Shown piece after piece: positions 1 through 8,968 of a stretch of DNA of 56,896 bases. A program made the position numbers and the translations under genes. The stretch comes from SG8-30 sp964406445. GTDB lineage: Bacteria; Pseudomonadota; Gammaproteobacteria; Steroidobacterales; Steroidobacteraceae. The notes below the pieces were generated by a model. That model was not told the DNA's origin and searched no databases. It was given only the letters and a program-made list of their open reading frames with translations. Positions within the stretch are counted from its first letter, which is position 1. Every line of letters starts with the position of its first letter. Location: assembly GCA_964406445.1 (NCBI GenBank), contig CAYORU010000023.1, forward strand, positions 1-56,896, read 5' to 3'.

Positions 1-15
1 GAGGAGTGCCCCCCA

Positions 16-124
16 GCCGGATCCCGGCCGCGGCGCAGGCACGACCGACTCAGCCGATCCCGCCCGCGCGCAAGGCACTTCCCAATGATGCGCCTACGCC
101 GGATCCTGGCCGCGGCGCAGGCAC
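16..124. repeat. 27-base direct repeat, two copies
   Basis: Positions 16-42 and 98-124 carry the same 27 bases with a single C/T difference. Both contain GGATCC followed by GGCCGCGGCGCAGGCAC, and the copies start 82 bases apart. They lie beyond the 3' end of the minus-strand gene at 139. No gene is supported in this first 138-base stretch. The repeats may be part of a longer array cut by the window edge; function is unknown. Confidence 0.6.
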
Positions 125-138
125 TCCGTCCGGGACGT

Positions 139-813
139 TCAGCCGGCCTGGCCGGGGGCCGCAAAGTAGTAGCGGTACTCCTCGATCAACGCCGCGATCT
201 TCGGATCGCCGTCGACGGCGGCGGCGAACTCGTCGGCCGTCGCGATCGCCCACTTGAGGCCTTCGTCGCCGAGGCCGTAGGTCGTGTCAGTCGCGTAGAT
301 GTTCTGCGCGCGGGTGATGTTGCGGCTCGCCGACCAGGTCACCAGCGGCACGCCGTTCACCACGATCTCGTAGGTGATCACGACGTCCTGGTTGGTGACC
401 ATCGGCAGCAGGCCCAGCGACCCGCCGGCGAGCAGCGCAGAGGCGAAGCCCGCCGCCTTGCCGCCGGCGGTCAACTCGAAGCTGCGCGTCACCCGCAGCA
501 GCAGCGGGCTGCCCGGCAGTTCCGTGCTGAGCGCGGCGAAGCGCGGGTTGGCGCGGATGCGCGCGAGGATCTCGTCGCGCGCGACCGAGCCGGCGAAGCG
601 CATCGGTGGCAAGGCGTCAGCCGGCGGCGGCGCGGCCACCTGCACCGTGGGCGCCGCCGCGTCCACCATCGGCGGCACGGTGTCCTCGGCCGCCGGTGAC
701 AAGACATCCTCGAACGTCGGCGCCGGCTCGTCCACGGCCTGGGCACCGGCGATTGCCGGCAGCGATGCGACGGCGGCCGCAAGAACGAGGGCGAGTGTCT
801 GCTGACGGCGCAT
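139..813 (-). CDS. Secreted protein of unknown function
   Basis: 224 residues. The first 25 look like a signal peptide (Arg-Arg, then an Ala/Leu/Val core ending near IAGAQA), so the protein should be exported. A Pro/Ala-rich linker (about residues 26-75) precedes a conserved-looking C-terminal region. That region has a short hydrophobic Gly/Ala stretch (LLAGGSLGLLP) and then alternating polar and aromatic segments suggesting beta structure. No family was recognised. It starts 9 bases after the stop of the trypsin-like protease gene on the same strand, so the two are probably co-transcribed and may act together in the envelope. ATG start. Confidence 0.65.
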   Translation of the reverse strand: MRRQQTLALVLAAAVASLPAIAGAQAVDEPAPTFEDVLSPAAEDTVPPMVDAAAPTVQVAAPPPADALPPMRFAGSVARDEILARIRANPRFAALSTELPGSPLLLRVTRSFELTAGGKAAGFASALLAGGSLGLLPMVTNQDVVITYEIVVNGVPLVTWSASRNITRAQNIYATDTTYGLGDEGLKWAIATADEFAAAVDGDPKIAALIEEYRYYFAAPGQAG

Positions 814-822
814 CTTCGCCCC

Positions 823-2043
823 CTACTGGTAGCAGCTCAGGCTGACGACCGTGGCCAGGGCCGCCTCGTTGCCGGTGCGCATGTCGGCCTTGAAGTTGGG
901 CTCCACCTCGTCGAACTGCACCCCGTTCCTTTGCATGAAGCGGGCCGCGTGGGCTGCGTCGAGCGCGAAGTTGACGTTCTGCGGCAGCACGCCGGCCTCG
1001 ACCAGCGGCGCGAGGTTCAGCGTGCCCTGGGTGATGCCGAGCAGCTCGCCGCCGTCGGAGACGACCGGCCCGCCGCTCGAGCCCGGCTGGATCGGGGCCG
1101 AGAACTGGAACTGCCCCACCGAGCCTTCGAGCGCGCCGCGGGAGCTGACGTTGCCGCGCGTGAGGTTCGGAGTCGCCGCGAGCAGCTTCTGCAGCGGGTA
1201 GCCGACGTTGGTGACGGCCTCGCCGAGGACCAGCTCCTGCTGGCGGCGAAGCGGCAGGTAGCGCTCCACGGGCGTGCCGGTCGACAGCACCGCCAGATCG
1301 AGGAGGTTGCTGCTCGCCATAACCTGCGCGGGAACGACGCGCGCGCCCTGCTTGACCTCGAGCGTGACGCACTCGTGGGTGACGTGGGCGGCCGTGAGCA
1401 GCTGGCCCGCCGCGTTCACGAAGAAGCCGGTGCCGCTGGAGACCGGCGCCTCGCGATTCACCAGTCGCTCGCGATCCACCCCCGCCACCGTGCCGGTCGC
1501 GGCATGGGTCGCGCGCGACGGGCGCAGCTGCGTGACGATGTCGACCATCGCGAGCTGCGCCGCCTGAAGCGCGGTGCGCTGGAAGCCGGCCCCCGAAGCC
1601 AGGTCGCCGATCGGCGCCTCCGCCGAGCGGCTGCCCTCGAGCAGCTGGGCGCCGGCACCGTCAAGGACGCGGTAGGCGATCCGGGTGGTGAGCTTGCCCG
1701 CCTTCGCCTCGAGCGTCGGGTGCATCACCACCAGCAGGTTGTGGGGTCGCGCATCGTCGGCGCCGGCGACGAAGCCGTCGCTGAAGAATCCCTGCAGCGC
1801 GGCCGCGACGCCCTTCTCGAGGGCCTTGCCGGGTTCGGCCCAGAAGCCGCCCGCGGGCACGAAGAAGCGCTGCTTGCGCTTGGCGGCCGGCAGGTACCCG
1901 GCCACCGAGACCTCGAGCGGCAGCTTGATGTCCTTCGGCAGCACGACGCCCTTGGGCAGCACCATGGCCTGCGCCCGGGCCGGCGGCACCGGCGCCGCCA
2001 GAAGCACGCCGGCCAGCAGCGCGCAGACAGCCCTCACTCCCAT
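823..2043 (-). CDS. Secreted trypsin-like (S1) serine protease with extra N-terminal domain
   Basis: 406 residues with a signal peptide (about 1-26, ending ARAQA). The C-terminal half is a chymotrypsin-fold protease with the full catalytic triad: His220 in TAAHV, Asp249 in LLDLAVL and Ser323 in PGSSGGPV. No PDZ domain follows, so it is not a complete DegP/HtrA. Residues about 30-190 form a separate domain I could not assign. The ATG at 2043 was chosen because GGGAG lies about 10 bases upstream and the signal peptide then starts cleanly. An in-frame ATG at 2076 overlaps the dgt stop as ATGA and would add 11 residues. Last-but-one gene of the aroK-aroB-dgt run. Confidence 0.8.
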   Translation of the reverse strand: MGVRAVCALLAGVLLAAPVPPARAQAMVLPKGVVLPKDIKLPLEVSVAGYLPAAKRKQRFFVPAGGFWAEPGKALEKGVAAALQGFFSDGFVAGADDARPHNLLVVMHPTLEAKAGKLTTRIAYRVLDGAGAQLLEGSRSAEAPIGDLASGAGFQRTALQAAQLAMVDIVTQLRPSRATHAATGTVAGVDRERLVNREAPVSSGTGFFVNAAGQLLTAAHVTHECVTLEVKQGARVVPAQVMASSNLLDLAVLSTGTPVERYLPLRRQQELVLGEAVTNVGYPLQKLLAATPNLTRGNVSSRGALEGSVGQFQFSAPIQPGSSGGPVVSDGGELLGITQGTLNLAPLVEAGVLPQNVNFALDAAHAARFMQRNGVQFDEVEPNFKADMRTGNEAALATVVSLSCYQ

Positions 2044-2072
2044 CGACCCGCTCCCGGCCTCGCGATCAGCCG

Positions 2073-3230
2073 TCATTGTCGCACACGCTGGTGCTCCTGG
2101 AAGGCGTAGCGGTCGGTCATGCCGGCGACGTAGTCGGCGACCGCGCGGGCGCGGCCGGCCGCGCCCTCCTCCGCCTCGAGCCGCAGGGCGGTGTCGTGGT
2201 GGTCCTCGGGCATGAGCGCGGGGTCCTCCATGAACGCCGCGAACAGCTCTTCCAGGACCTTGACGGCCTGCTCGCGCATCGCGAGCACGCGCTCGTGCTC
2301 GTAGACGCGCCGGCGCAGGAACCGCTTCAGCGCATGGTGCTCCTCGGCCTTGGCGTCCGAGAAGGCGACCAGCGGCCCGGCCTGCGAGCGGACCTCCTCC
2401 ACGCTGGCCGGGGCCGCCCCGGCGATGCGCCGCCGCGTCTCCTCGATGAGGTCGGTGACCACGTCGTCGATCATCCGGCGGATGGTCTCGTGCAGCAGCT
2501 GCTTGGGCCGGATGCCCGGATGGAGCCGCAGCACGGCCTCGCGCTGGCGCGCGAACAGCGGCAGGTCCGCGAGTTCCTCGGGCCTGATGAGCCCGGCGCG
2601 GACGCCGTCGTCGACGTCGTGGTTGTTGTAGGCGACGGCGTCGGCGAGGTTCGCGAGCTGCGCCTCGAGCGAGGGCTGGCGCCGCTCCAGGAAACGCCGG
2701 CCGACGTCGCCGAGCCGCCGGGCGTTGGCCGCCGAGCAGTGCTTGAGGATGCCCTCGCGGCATTCGAAGGTCAGGTTGAGCCCGCGGAAGGCCGCGTAGC
2801 GCTCCTCGAGCTCGTCGACGACGCGCAGCGACTGCAGGTTGTGCTCGAAGCCGCCGAACTCGCGCATGCAGTCGTTCAGGGCATCCTGCCCCGCGTGTCC
2901 GAAGGGCGTGTGGCCGAGGTCGTGGGCGAGGCAGATCGCCTCGGTCAGCGGCTCCGAGAGCCCGAGCACGCGCGCCACCGTCCGGCCGATCTGCGCGACC
3001 TCGAGCGAGTGGGTCAGGCGGGTGCGGAACAGGTCGCCCTCGTGGTTCACGAAGACCTGGGTCTTGTAGACCAGCCGGCGGAACGCGTTGGAGTGCACGA
3101 TCCGGTCGCGGTCGCGCTGGAACTCGCCGCGGTAGCCGGGCGGCGGCTCCGCGTGGCGCCGGCCGCGCGAGGTCGCCTCGAGCGCGGCCCAGGGCGACAG
3201 GCCGCGGTCGGCCTCCGGCGCGGCGCTCAT
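2073..3230 (-). CDS. dgt: Deoxyguanosinetriphosphate triphosphohydrolase-like protein
   Basis: 385 residues of the HD-domain dNTP triphosphohydrolase family, which splits dGTP (or other dNTPs) into deoxynucleoside and triphosphate in the cytoplasm. Metal-binding HD residues are visible: His74 in LTHSLEV and His103-Asp104 in CLAHDLGHTPFGH. The N-terminus (RGEFQRDRDRI, then FRRLVYKTQVF) is typical of the short bacterial dGTPase-like group. The start ATG overlaps the aroB stop (ATGA), so translation is likely coupled. Substrate preference cannot be read from sequence. Confidence 0.93.
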   Translation of the reverse strand: MSAAPEADRGLSPWAALEATSRGRRHAEPPPGYRGEFQRDRDRIVHSNAFRRLVYKTQVFVNHEGDLFRTRLTHSLEVAQIGRTVARVLGLSEPLTEAICLAHDLGHTPFGHAGQDALNDCMREFGGFEHNLQSLRVVDELEERYAAFRGLNLTFECREGILKHCSAANARRLGDVGRRFLERRQPSLEAQLANLADAVAYNNHDVDDGVRAGLIRPEELADLPLFARQREAVLRLHPGIRPKQLLHETIRRMIDDVVTDLIEETRRRIAGAAPASVEEVRSQAGPLVAFSDAKAEEHHALKRFLRRRVYEHERVLAMREQAVKVLEELFAAFMEDPALMPEDHHDTALRLEAEEGAAGRARAVADYVAGMTDRYAFQEHQRVRQ

Positions 3231-4324
3231 CACGCCGCCTCGCCCATCACCTCGCCGAGCAGGGCCTCGAGGGCCCCGGGCGGATAGTCGTCGACCACGG
3301 CCGCGGCGCCGATGCGGTCGAGGAGCACGAGGCGGATGCGGCCGGCCTTGACCTTCTTGTCCATCCGCATCAGCTCGAGCGCGCGCGCGGCGCCGAGCCG
3401 CGGCGGCTCGACCGGCAGGCCGGCACGGACCAGCAGGTCGCGAAGCCGCGCCACCTCCGTCGCCGGCAGGCCGCGCACGCGCCGGGAGAACTCCGCCGCG
3501 AGCAGCAGCCCCGCGCCCACCGCCTCGCCGTGCAGCCAGGCGCCGTAGCCGGCGCCGGACTCGATCGCGTGCCCGAAGGTGTGGCCAAGGTTCAGCAGCG
3601 CGCGTTCGCCCTGCTCGCGCTCGTCGCGCGCCACGATCGCCGCCTTCATCTCGCAGGAGCGGCGGATGGCGTAGCCGAGCGCCCTCGGGTCGCGGCCGAG
3701 CAGGCGGCCGACGTTGTCCTCCAGCCACCCGAAGAAGGCAGCGTCGCCGAGCAGGCCGTACTTGATCACCTCGGCCACGCCGGCACGCAGCTCGCGGTCG
3801 GGCAGCGTGCCGAGCGTGTCGGTATCGGCGATCACCGCGACCGGCTGGTGGAAGGCGCCGATCAGGTTCTTGCCGCCAGGATGGTTCACGCCGGTCTTGC
3901 CGCCGACCGAGGAGTCGACCTGCGCGAGCAGCGTCGTCGGTACCTGCACGAAGGCCACGCCGCGCTGGTAGCAGGCGGCCGCGAAACCGGCGATGTCGCC
4001 CACCACGCCGCCGCCGAGGGCCACGACCGCGCAATCGCGGTTCATCCGCTCGGCGACCAGCGCGTCGAGCACGGTGCCGAGGGTCGCCAGCGTCTTGTGC
4101 TGCTCGCCGTCCGGCAGCACGCAGCGGGCGACCCGTCGCCCGGCCAGCGCGGCCTCGACCCGCGCGCCCCACAGCGGCATGACCGTCTCGTTGCTGACCA
4201 GCATCACGGCCTCGCCGGGCAGCACGGCATCGAGCAGGCCGGCCTGGCCCAGCAGGCCGTGACCGACATGGATCGGGTAGCTGCGCTGGCCCAGCTCGAT
4301 GACGAGGCTGTCGGGGGTCGTCAC
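3230..4324 (-). CDS. aroB: 3-dehydroquinate synthase
   Basis: 364 residues, normal family length. It converts DAHP to 3-dehydroquinate, the second shikimate pathway step, using NAD and a divalent metal. Visible motifs are ALGGGVVGDIAGF (NAD binding), PTTLLAQVDSSVGGKTG, and the metal and catalytic segments EVIKYG, NLGHTFGHAIE and LHGEAV. It overlaps aroK by 4 bases upstream and dgt by 1 base downstream, giving an aroK-aroB-dgt operon. aroK-aroB is a classic proteobacterial pair. Confidence 0.97.
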   Translation of the reverse strand: MTTPDSLVIELGQRSYPIHVGHGLLGQAGLLDAVLPGEAVMLVSNETVMPLWGARVEAALAGRRVARCVLPDGEQHKTLATLGTVLDALVAERMNRDCAVVALGGGVVGDIAGFAAACYQRGVAFVQVPTTLLAQVDSSVGGKTGVNHPGGKNLIGAFHQPVAVIADTDTLGTLPDRELRAGVAEVIKYGLLGDAAFFGWLEDNVGRLLGRDPRALGYAIRRSCEMKAAIVARDEREQGERALLNLGHTFGHAIESGAGYGAWLHGEAVGAGLLLAAEFSRRVRGLPATEVARLRDLLVRAGLPVEPPRLGAARALELMRMDKKVKAGRIRLVLLDRIGAAAVVDDYPPGALEALLGEVMGEAA

Positions 4325-4866
4325 GCCTGCTCCTTCCTGAGGTGGACGTCCGGGAGCCGCGCGGCGATCTCCGCCGCGACCGACTGGACCTTGCGGCCGT
4401 CGGTCGCGACGACCAGGTGCGCGACCTCGCGGTACAGCGGCTCGCGCAGCGACATCAGCTCGGCGAGGCGTGCCGCCGGATCCGCCGTCCGCAGCAGCGG
4501 GCGGTGGGTGCCGCGCCGGGTCCGGGCCAGCTGCTGGGCGACCGAGGCCTGCAGGTACACGACCGTGCCGCGGGCGGCGAGCCAGGCGCGGTTCTCCGGC
4601 AGCAGCACCGCGCCGCCGCCGGTGGCGAGCACGATGCCCGGCTCGAGGGTCAGCCGGTCGATCGCATCGCGCTCGCGCTGCCGGAAGCCGGCCTCGCCCT
4701 CCTTCTCGAAGATGTAGGCGATGTCCACGCCGGTGCGCTCCACCACCGCGTCGTCGCTGTCCACGAAGCGCGCGCCGAGCATGCGCGCGAGGCGCCGGCC
4801 GACCGCCGTCTTGCCGGCGCCCATCGGCCCGACCAGGAAGACGCTGCCGCCCTCGCGCTCCGCCAC
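4321..4866 (-). CDS. aroK: Shikimate kinase
   Basis: 181 residues; phosphorylates shikimate with ATP. Walker A is GPMGAGKTAVGRR; the shikimate-binding segment follows as DSDD, then EKEGEAGFRQRE, GGGAVL and a lid with RTRRGTHRPLL. I chose the GTG at 4866 (VAEREGGSV...): GGGGTGA lies about 6 bases upstream. The longer in-frame ATG at 4947 would translate through the pilQ terminator hairpin, which is implausible. The gene follows that terminator, so it must have its own promoter or depend on read-through. Confidence 0.93.
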   Translation of the reverse strand: MAEREGGSVFLVGPMGAGKTAVGRRLARMLGARFVDSDDAVVERTGVDIAYIFEKEGEAGFRQRERDAIDRLTLEPGIVLATGGGAVLLPENRAWLAARGTVVYLQASVAQQLARTRRGTHRPLLRTADPAARLAELMSLREPLYREVAHLVVATDGRKVQSVAAEIAARLPDVHLRKEQA

Positions 4867-4886
4867 CCGTTCACCCCGCGCACCAG

Positions 4887-4917
4887 AAAAACCACGGCCG
4901 CCCTGGGGCGGCCGTGG
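4887..4917 (-). terminator. Intrinsic terminator of the pilMNOPQ operon
   Basis: A perfect 11-base-pair stem (4892-4902 with 4907-4917, CCACGGCCGCC and its complement) with a 4-base loop. It is followed on the minus strand by TTTTT (4887-4891). It lies 44 bases beyond the pilQ stop, as expected for a rho-independent terminator. Confidence 0.85.
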
Positions 4918-4961
4918 GACTGTGCCTCCGGTGCGCCCGGCACGCAAGCCGGGCGGCGGGA

Positions 4962-7112
4962 TCAGTTGATGCTCGCGCCTTCGCGGAGGATCTTCGGCGT
5001 GACGAAGATCAGCAGCTCGTCGCGGTTGTCGGTCTTGCTGCGGGTGCGGAACAGCGCGCCGAGCCCGGGGATGTCGCCGAGGAAAGGCACCTTGCGCTCC
5101 GCGTCCCGGCGCTCCGTCTCGAGGATGCCGCCGAGCACCACCGTCTGGCCGTCGTCGACCAGCACCTGGGTGATGATCGAGCGCGTGTCGATCGAGGGCA
5201 CGAAGCCGCCGGTCGCGCTCGGGACGAGCTGGCCGACGCTGTCCTTGTTGACCTCCAGGTCGAGGATCACGCGGTCGTCCGGGGTGATCTGCGGCGTCAC
5301 CTTGAGCGACAGGACCGCCTTCTTGAACTGGGTCGTGGTCGCGCCGGACGAGGCCGACTCCTGGTAGGGGATCTCCACGCCCTGCTCGATCACCGCCTCG
5401 CGCTGGTTCGCGGTGATGACCCGCGGCGAGGAGACGATCTCGCCCTTGCCCTCGGCCTGCGCGGCCGACAGCTCGAGGTCGATCAGGAAGTCGTCGAAGT
5501 CGAGCACCGACAGCGCGATCCGGCCGGCCGGGTTGCTGACCGGCATGTTCACGTTGTAGCGGTCGAAGTTGCCGAACGGGATCTGCGCCGGGAACGGCTG
5601 CCCCGTGTTCGCGAGGTTGTCGAGGACCGAGCCCACCGACGTGTCGTTCGCCTGCGCGCTGCCCCCGATGAACAGCAGGTCCTTGACGTCGTCCGTGATC
5701 CGGTTGAAGCCGGCGCGGACGCCGAGTTCACGCGAGAAGTCGTCGCTCACGATGACGATGCGCGACTCGATGAGGACCTGGCGGACCGGGATGTCGAGCT
5801 GCGCGACCATCGCGCGGATCTGCTCGAGCTGCTCGGCGGTGTCCTGAACGAGGAGCGTGTTGGTCCGGTCGTCGATGCTGACGTTGCCCCGCCCGGACAG
5901 CAGCGAGCCGCCGCCGCCCGACTTGAGGAGCTTGGCGATGTCGGAGGCCTTGGCGTAGTTGACCTGCACGAACTCGGTGCGCAGCGGCGCCAGCTCCTGG
6001 ATGTCCTTGATCGCCGCCAGCTCCGCCTTCTCGCGCTCGGCGATCTCGGCCTGCGGCGCGACCAGGATCACGTTGTCCTTCTTGCGCATATCCAGACCCT
6101 TCGTGCGCAGCACGATGTCGAGGGCCTGGTCCCAGGGGACGCTCTGCAGGCGCAGGGTCACGCGGCCCTTGACGGAGTCGCTGACCACGATGTTCTGCCC
6201 GCTCGTCTCGGCGAGCAGCTGCAGCACGGCGCGGACGTCGATGTCCTGGAAGTTGAGCGTCAGGCGCTCGCCCGTGTAGACCTTCTCGGCCTCGGTGACG
6301 ATGGCGCGCTTGGGACGCTCCTTGACCTCCACCACGTAGGTGTCGTCGGCCTGGTAGGCGAGCTGTTCCCAGTCGCCCGCGGCGGTGACCACGATGCGCG
6401 CGGAGGTCGCCGTGCGGGTCGCGTCGACGGTCGAGACCGGGGTCGCGAAGTCCATGACGTCGTAGCGCTTCATCAGCTCCTCGGGGAGCGTCGCGCCGGT
6501 GAAGTCCACGATCACCCGGTTGCCTTCCTGGCGCAGGTTCGCCGGCGTGCGCGGGTCGGACAGCCGGACGATCACCCGGCCGGCGCCCTCGGGCGAGCGG
6601 CGGAAGTCCACGCCCGCGATGCTGCGCGGGCCGGCCGACGGGGGCGGGACGACGGCCGCTTCGCGGGCGGCGGCCGTGGCGCCGAAGCTGACCACGACGG
6701 CATCGCCCTGGGCCTGCACCGTGTAGGGCACCAGCGAGTCGAGGTTGAACACCACGCGGGTGCGGCCGCCGGCCTCGGCGGCGACGATGCTGTCGACGCC
6801 CGCGGCCTTGACGTCGACGCGCCGGCTGTCGAGCGCGAGGCCCGTGCCCGGCAGGTCGACCGACAGCCGCGCCGGCTTGTCGATGGTGAAGGCCATCGGC
6901 TCCGGCGCCGGCCCGCTGGTGCGCAGCGTCACCTGCAGGCTGTTGCCCTGCAGCGGCTGCACCTCGACGGCGGTCAGCGAGACCGTGGGCGCCTGAGCCT
7001 GCGTGCCCGCGCCCCACGCCATCGCGACCGTCACGGCGATGCCGCCCAGCCATCGCGACACGCGGCGCGGCGCGCCGTTGTTCCAACCCGTTGCCCTGTC
7101 CATGACAGCCAT
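4962..7112 (-). CDS. pilQ: Type IV pilus secretin PilQ
   Basis: 716 residues; forms the outer-membrane pore through which the type IV pilus exits. Order: signal sequence (hydrophobic core about 20-40); two AMIN peptidoglycan-binding domains (about 45-130 and 165-250); a secretin/TonB short N-terminal domain (LNFQDIDVRAVLQLLAE); secretin N domain; and the C-terminal secretin barrel ending in VPFLGDIPGLGALFR and ELLIFVTPKI. The ATG at 7112 has GGGAG about 10 bases upstream; a second Met follows three codons later. Last gene of pilMNOPQ, followed by a strong terminator. Confidence 0.96.
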   Translation of the reverse strand: MAVMDRATGWNNGAPRRVSRWLGGIAVTVAMAWGAGTQAQAPTVSLTAVEVQPLQGNSLQVTLRTSGPAPEPMAFTIDKPARLSVDLPGTGLALDSRRVDVKAAGVDSIVAAEAGGRTRVVFNLDSLVPYTVQAQGDAVVVSFGATAAAREAAVVPPPSAGPRSIAGVDFRRSPEGAGRVIVRLSDPRTPANLRQEGNRVIVDFTGATLPEELMKRYDVMDFATPVSTVDATRTATSARIVVTAAGDWEQLAYQADDTYVVEVKERPKRAIVTEAEKVYTGERLTLNFQDIDVRAVLQLLAETSGQNIVVSDSVKGRVTLRLQSVPWDQALDIVLRTKGLDMRKKDNVILVAPQAEIAEREKAELAAIKDIQELAPLRTEFVQVNYAKASDIAKLLKSGGGGSLLSGRGNVSIDDRTNTLLVQDTAEQLEQIRAMVAQLDIPVRQVLIESRIVIVSDDFSRELGVRAGFNRITDDVKDLLFIGGSAQANDTSVGSVLDNLANTGQPFPAQIPFGNFDRYNVNMPVSNPAGRIALSVLDFDDFLIDLELSAAQAEGKGEIVSSPRVITANQREAVIEQGVEIPYQESASSGATTTQFKKAVLSLKVTPQITPDDRVILDLEVNKDSVGQLVPSATGGFVPSIDTRSIITQVLVDDGQTVVLGGILETERRDAERKVPFLGDIPGLGALFRTRSKTDNRDELLIFVTPKILREGASIN

Positions 7113-7131
7113 CAGAGGTTCTCCCAGGAAT

Positions 7132-7644
7132 TCACTCGCCCATGCCGAGGGCGGCAGGCCGCTCGATGTAGCCGCCGAGCCCGTCGGGCACGATCTCCGT
7201 CAGGGAGATCCGCGCCTCGGAGATCGACAGGATCCGGCCATCGTTCTGGCCGAGGTAGTTGCCCGGCAACACGCGGTGCACGAGCCCGTCCCGCGTCTGC
7301 ACGAGACCGTAGTTCGCGCCGCCGAGCCGCAGCGTGCCCACCATGCGCATGGTGTCGAGCGGGAACTGCTCGAGGTACTCGCGCGGCCGCTTGCTGTCCG
7401 GCCGCGGGCCGCTCGCGCTCTCGCCGGCGGCGCTCTGCGTGAACGGGGAGCGGTCGGACGCCTTGCTGTAGGCGAAGGACTCGTAGGGCTTGACCTCCGG
7501 CAGCGGCGGAATGCGCCCGCCCGGGCGCTGCTTCGCCTGCTCGATCTGGCCCCGGAGGTCGTCGAGGCCGTCGCCGCAGCCCGAGAGCATGACCGCTGCG
7601 GCCAGGCAGCCGGCGACCAGCGCGAATCTGCTTGCATGCGTCAC
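7132..7644 (-). CDS. pilP: Type IV pilus assembly lipoprotein PilP
   Basis: 170 residues. Lipobox MLSGC near residues 19-23 predicts an inner-membrane-facing lipoprotein that links the PilN/PilO dimer to the secretin PilQ. The C-terminal half (MVGTLRLGGANYGLVQT, then VLPGNYLGQNDGRI) is the conserved small beta domain of PilP. The start is GTG, and its GTGA overlaps the pilO stop. An ATG just inside the sequence is out of frame. Confidence 0.94.
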   Translation of the reverse strand: MTHASRFALVAGCLAAAVMLSGCGDGLDDLRGQIEQAKQRPGGRIPPLPEVKPYESFAYSKASDRSPFTQSAAGESASGPRPDSKRPREYLEQFPLDTMRMVGTLRLGGANYGLVQTRDGLVHRVLPGNYLGQNDGRILSISEARISLTEIVPDGLGGYIERPAALGMGE

Positions 7645-8366
7645 TTGCCGGCTCCCTGGTTGCGCCGGTTGGTAGTCTTGCGCGCGTTGGCCTTCTGCTC
7701 GGCCTCCTGCTCGGCCAGCTCGGACTCCTCGAGGTAGCGATAGGTCTTCGCCGTGAGGTCGAGGATCAGCTGGTCGGCGGGGGGCGGCGCGGCGCCGCGG
7801 CGGCCGCTGCCCGAGCGGCCGCGCGACGGCGTGATCTGGATGTCGTGCAGGGTCACGATGCGTGGCAGCGCCGCGATGCCCGTGACGAACTCGCCGAACT
7901 CGTGGTAGCCGCCGGTGAGGCGGATCTTGATCGGAAGCTCCGCGTAGAAGTCGCGCCGGACTTCCGCGCCGGGCTGGAACAGGTTCTCCTGCAGCCCCGC
8001 GGCGAGGCCGGTCTGGGAGATGTCCACCAGCAGGCTCGGAACCTCGGTCCTGCCCGGCAGCTGCCGGAGCATCGCGCCGAAGGTGCGCTCGATCTCGGCG
8101 AGCTGCACCCGGTAGGCCTCGAGATTCGCGGCCCGGCGCTGCTTCTCGTCGAAGGTGTTCCAGAGCTGCTGCTGCTCGGCCTCGGCCTTGCGCAGCTGAG
8201 GGACGTTGCCCTGCGCCTCGCTGAACACGAAGTACCAGACCAGCAGGCCGGTCGCCACGACGAAGGCGAGGGCCACGGTCAGCGCCCGGAACACGAAAGG
8301 CCAGCGGCCGACGTCGCGGGGGTCGAGCCTCTGCAGGTCCTCGAAGAACTTCTTCAGGGCGTTCAT
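7641..8366 (-). CDS. pilO: Type IV pilus inner-membrane protein PilO
   Basis: 241 residues; a single membrane span near residues 25-48 (FVFRALTVALAFVVATGLLVW). A coiled-coil stretch follows (about 55-100), then a periplasmic ferredoxin-like domain. It pairs with PilN in the alignment complex between the cytoplasmic PilM ring and PilP/PilQ. Start ATG overlaps the pilN stop (ATGA), and its own stop overlaps the pilP GTG start, so all are translationally coupled. The tail is Lys/Arg/Asn-rich. Confidence 0.94.
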   Translation of the reverse strand: MNALKKFFEDLQRLDPRDVGRWPFVFRALTVALAFVVATGLLVWYFVFSEAQGNVPQLRKAEAEQQQLWNTFDEKQRRAANLEAYRVQLAEIERTFGAMLRQLPGRTEVPSLLVDISQTGLAAGLQENLFQPGAEVRRDFYAELPIKIRLTGGYHEFGEFVTGIAALPRIVTLHDIQITPSRGRSGSGRRGAAPPPADQLILDLTAKTYRYLEESELAEQEAEQKANARKTTNRRNQGAGK

Positions 8367-8968
8367 CGGCGGGCCTCCTTGCGGGCGCCCGGCTTCTTGG
8401 TCTCGGCCGCCGGCCCTTCCTCGCTCTCGCCCTCGGGGGCCTTCATCTGCGCGAACAGGGTGAAGGTCGCGCCGGCGCCGGCGCCGCTGTTCTCGATCAC
8501 CTTGAGGTCCGGCTTGGCCATGACCCCGGAGGCGTCGATGTTGCGCATGAACGAGGAGACGCGGGTGCTCGACTGCGCGACGCCCATGAACTCCAGCCGC
8601 CGCTGGTTCTGCTTGAGCGAGGTGAGGTAGACGCCCTCGGGCAGCGTCGTGACCACGTCGTCGAACAGCTTGACGACCTCCGGCCGGCTCTTCTGCAGCT
8701 TCTCGATCACCTCCATGCGGGCCACCATGCGGGCCTTCTGCTCCTCGAGCACGAGGATCTCGGCGATCTGCTTGTCGAGCTCGGCGATTTCCGCCTGCAG
8801 CAGCTCGTTGCGGCGCTGCTGGGCGTCGATCATCGTGCTCACCGCGAAGTGCGCGAGCAGCGTGATCAGCACGCCCACGGCGGCGGCGGCGCCGAGGCCG
8901 ACGAGGAATTCCTTCTGCCGCCGCTTGCGTAGTTCTGCCCGCCAGGGCAGCAGGTTAATACTTGGCAT
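8363..8968 (-). CDS. pilN: Type IV pilus inner-membrane protein PilN
   Basis: 201 residues. The N-terminal MPSINLLPWR is the family hallmark: the INLLP segment docks into PilM. One membrane span (about 25-45) is followed by a coiled coil and a periplasmic domain. The ATG at 8968 is preferred to a TTG at 8977, because GGAG sits about 10 bases before the ATG but would abut the TTG, and because homologues start MxxINLLPWR. It overlaps pilM by 14 bases. Confidence 0.93.
   Translation of the reverse strand: MPSINLLPWRAELRKRRQKEFLVGLGAAAAVGVLITLLAHFAVSTMIDAQQRRNELLQAEIAELDKQIAEILVLEEQKARMVARMEVIEKLQKSRPEVVKLFDDVVTTLPEGVYLTSLKQNQRRLEFMGVAQSSTRVSSFMRNIDASGVMAKPDLKVIENSGAGAGATFTLFAQMKAPEGESEEGPAAETKKPGARKEARR

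Noticed and set aside
4321..4947. The longer aroK start at 4947
   Set aside because: It would translate the pilQ terminator hairpin; the GTG at 4866 has a better ribosome binding site and gives normal length.
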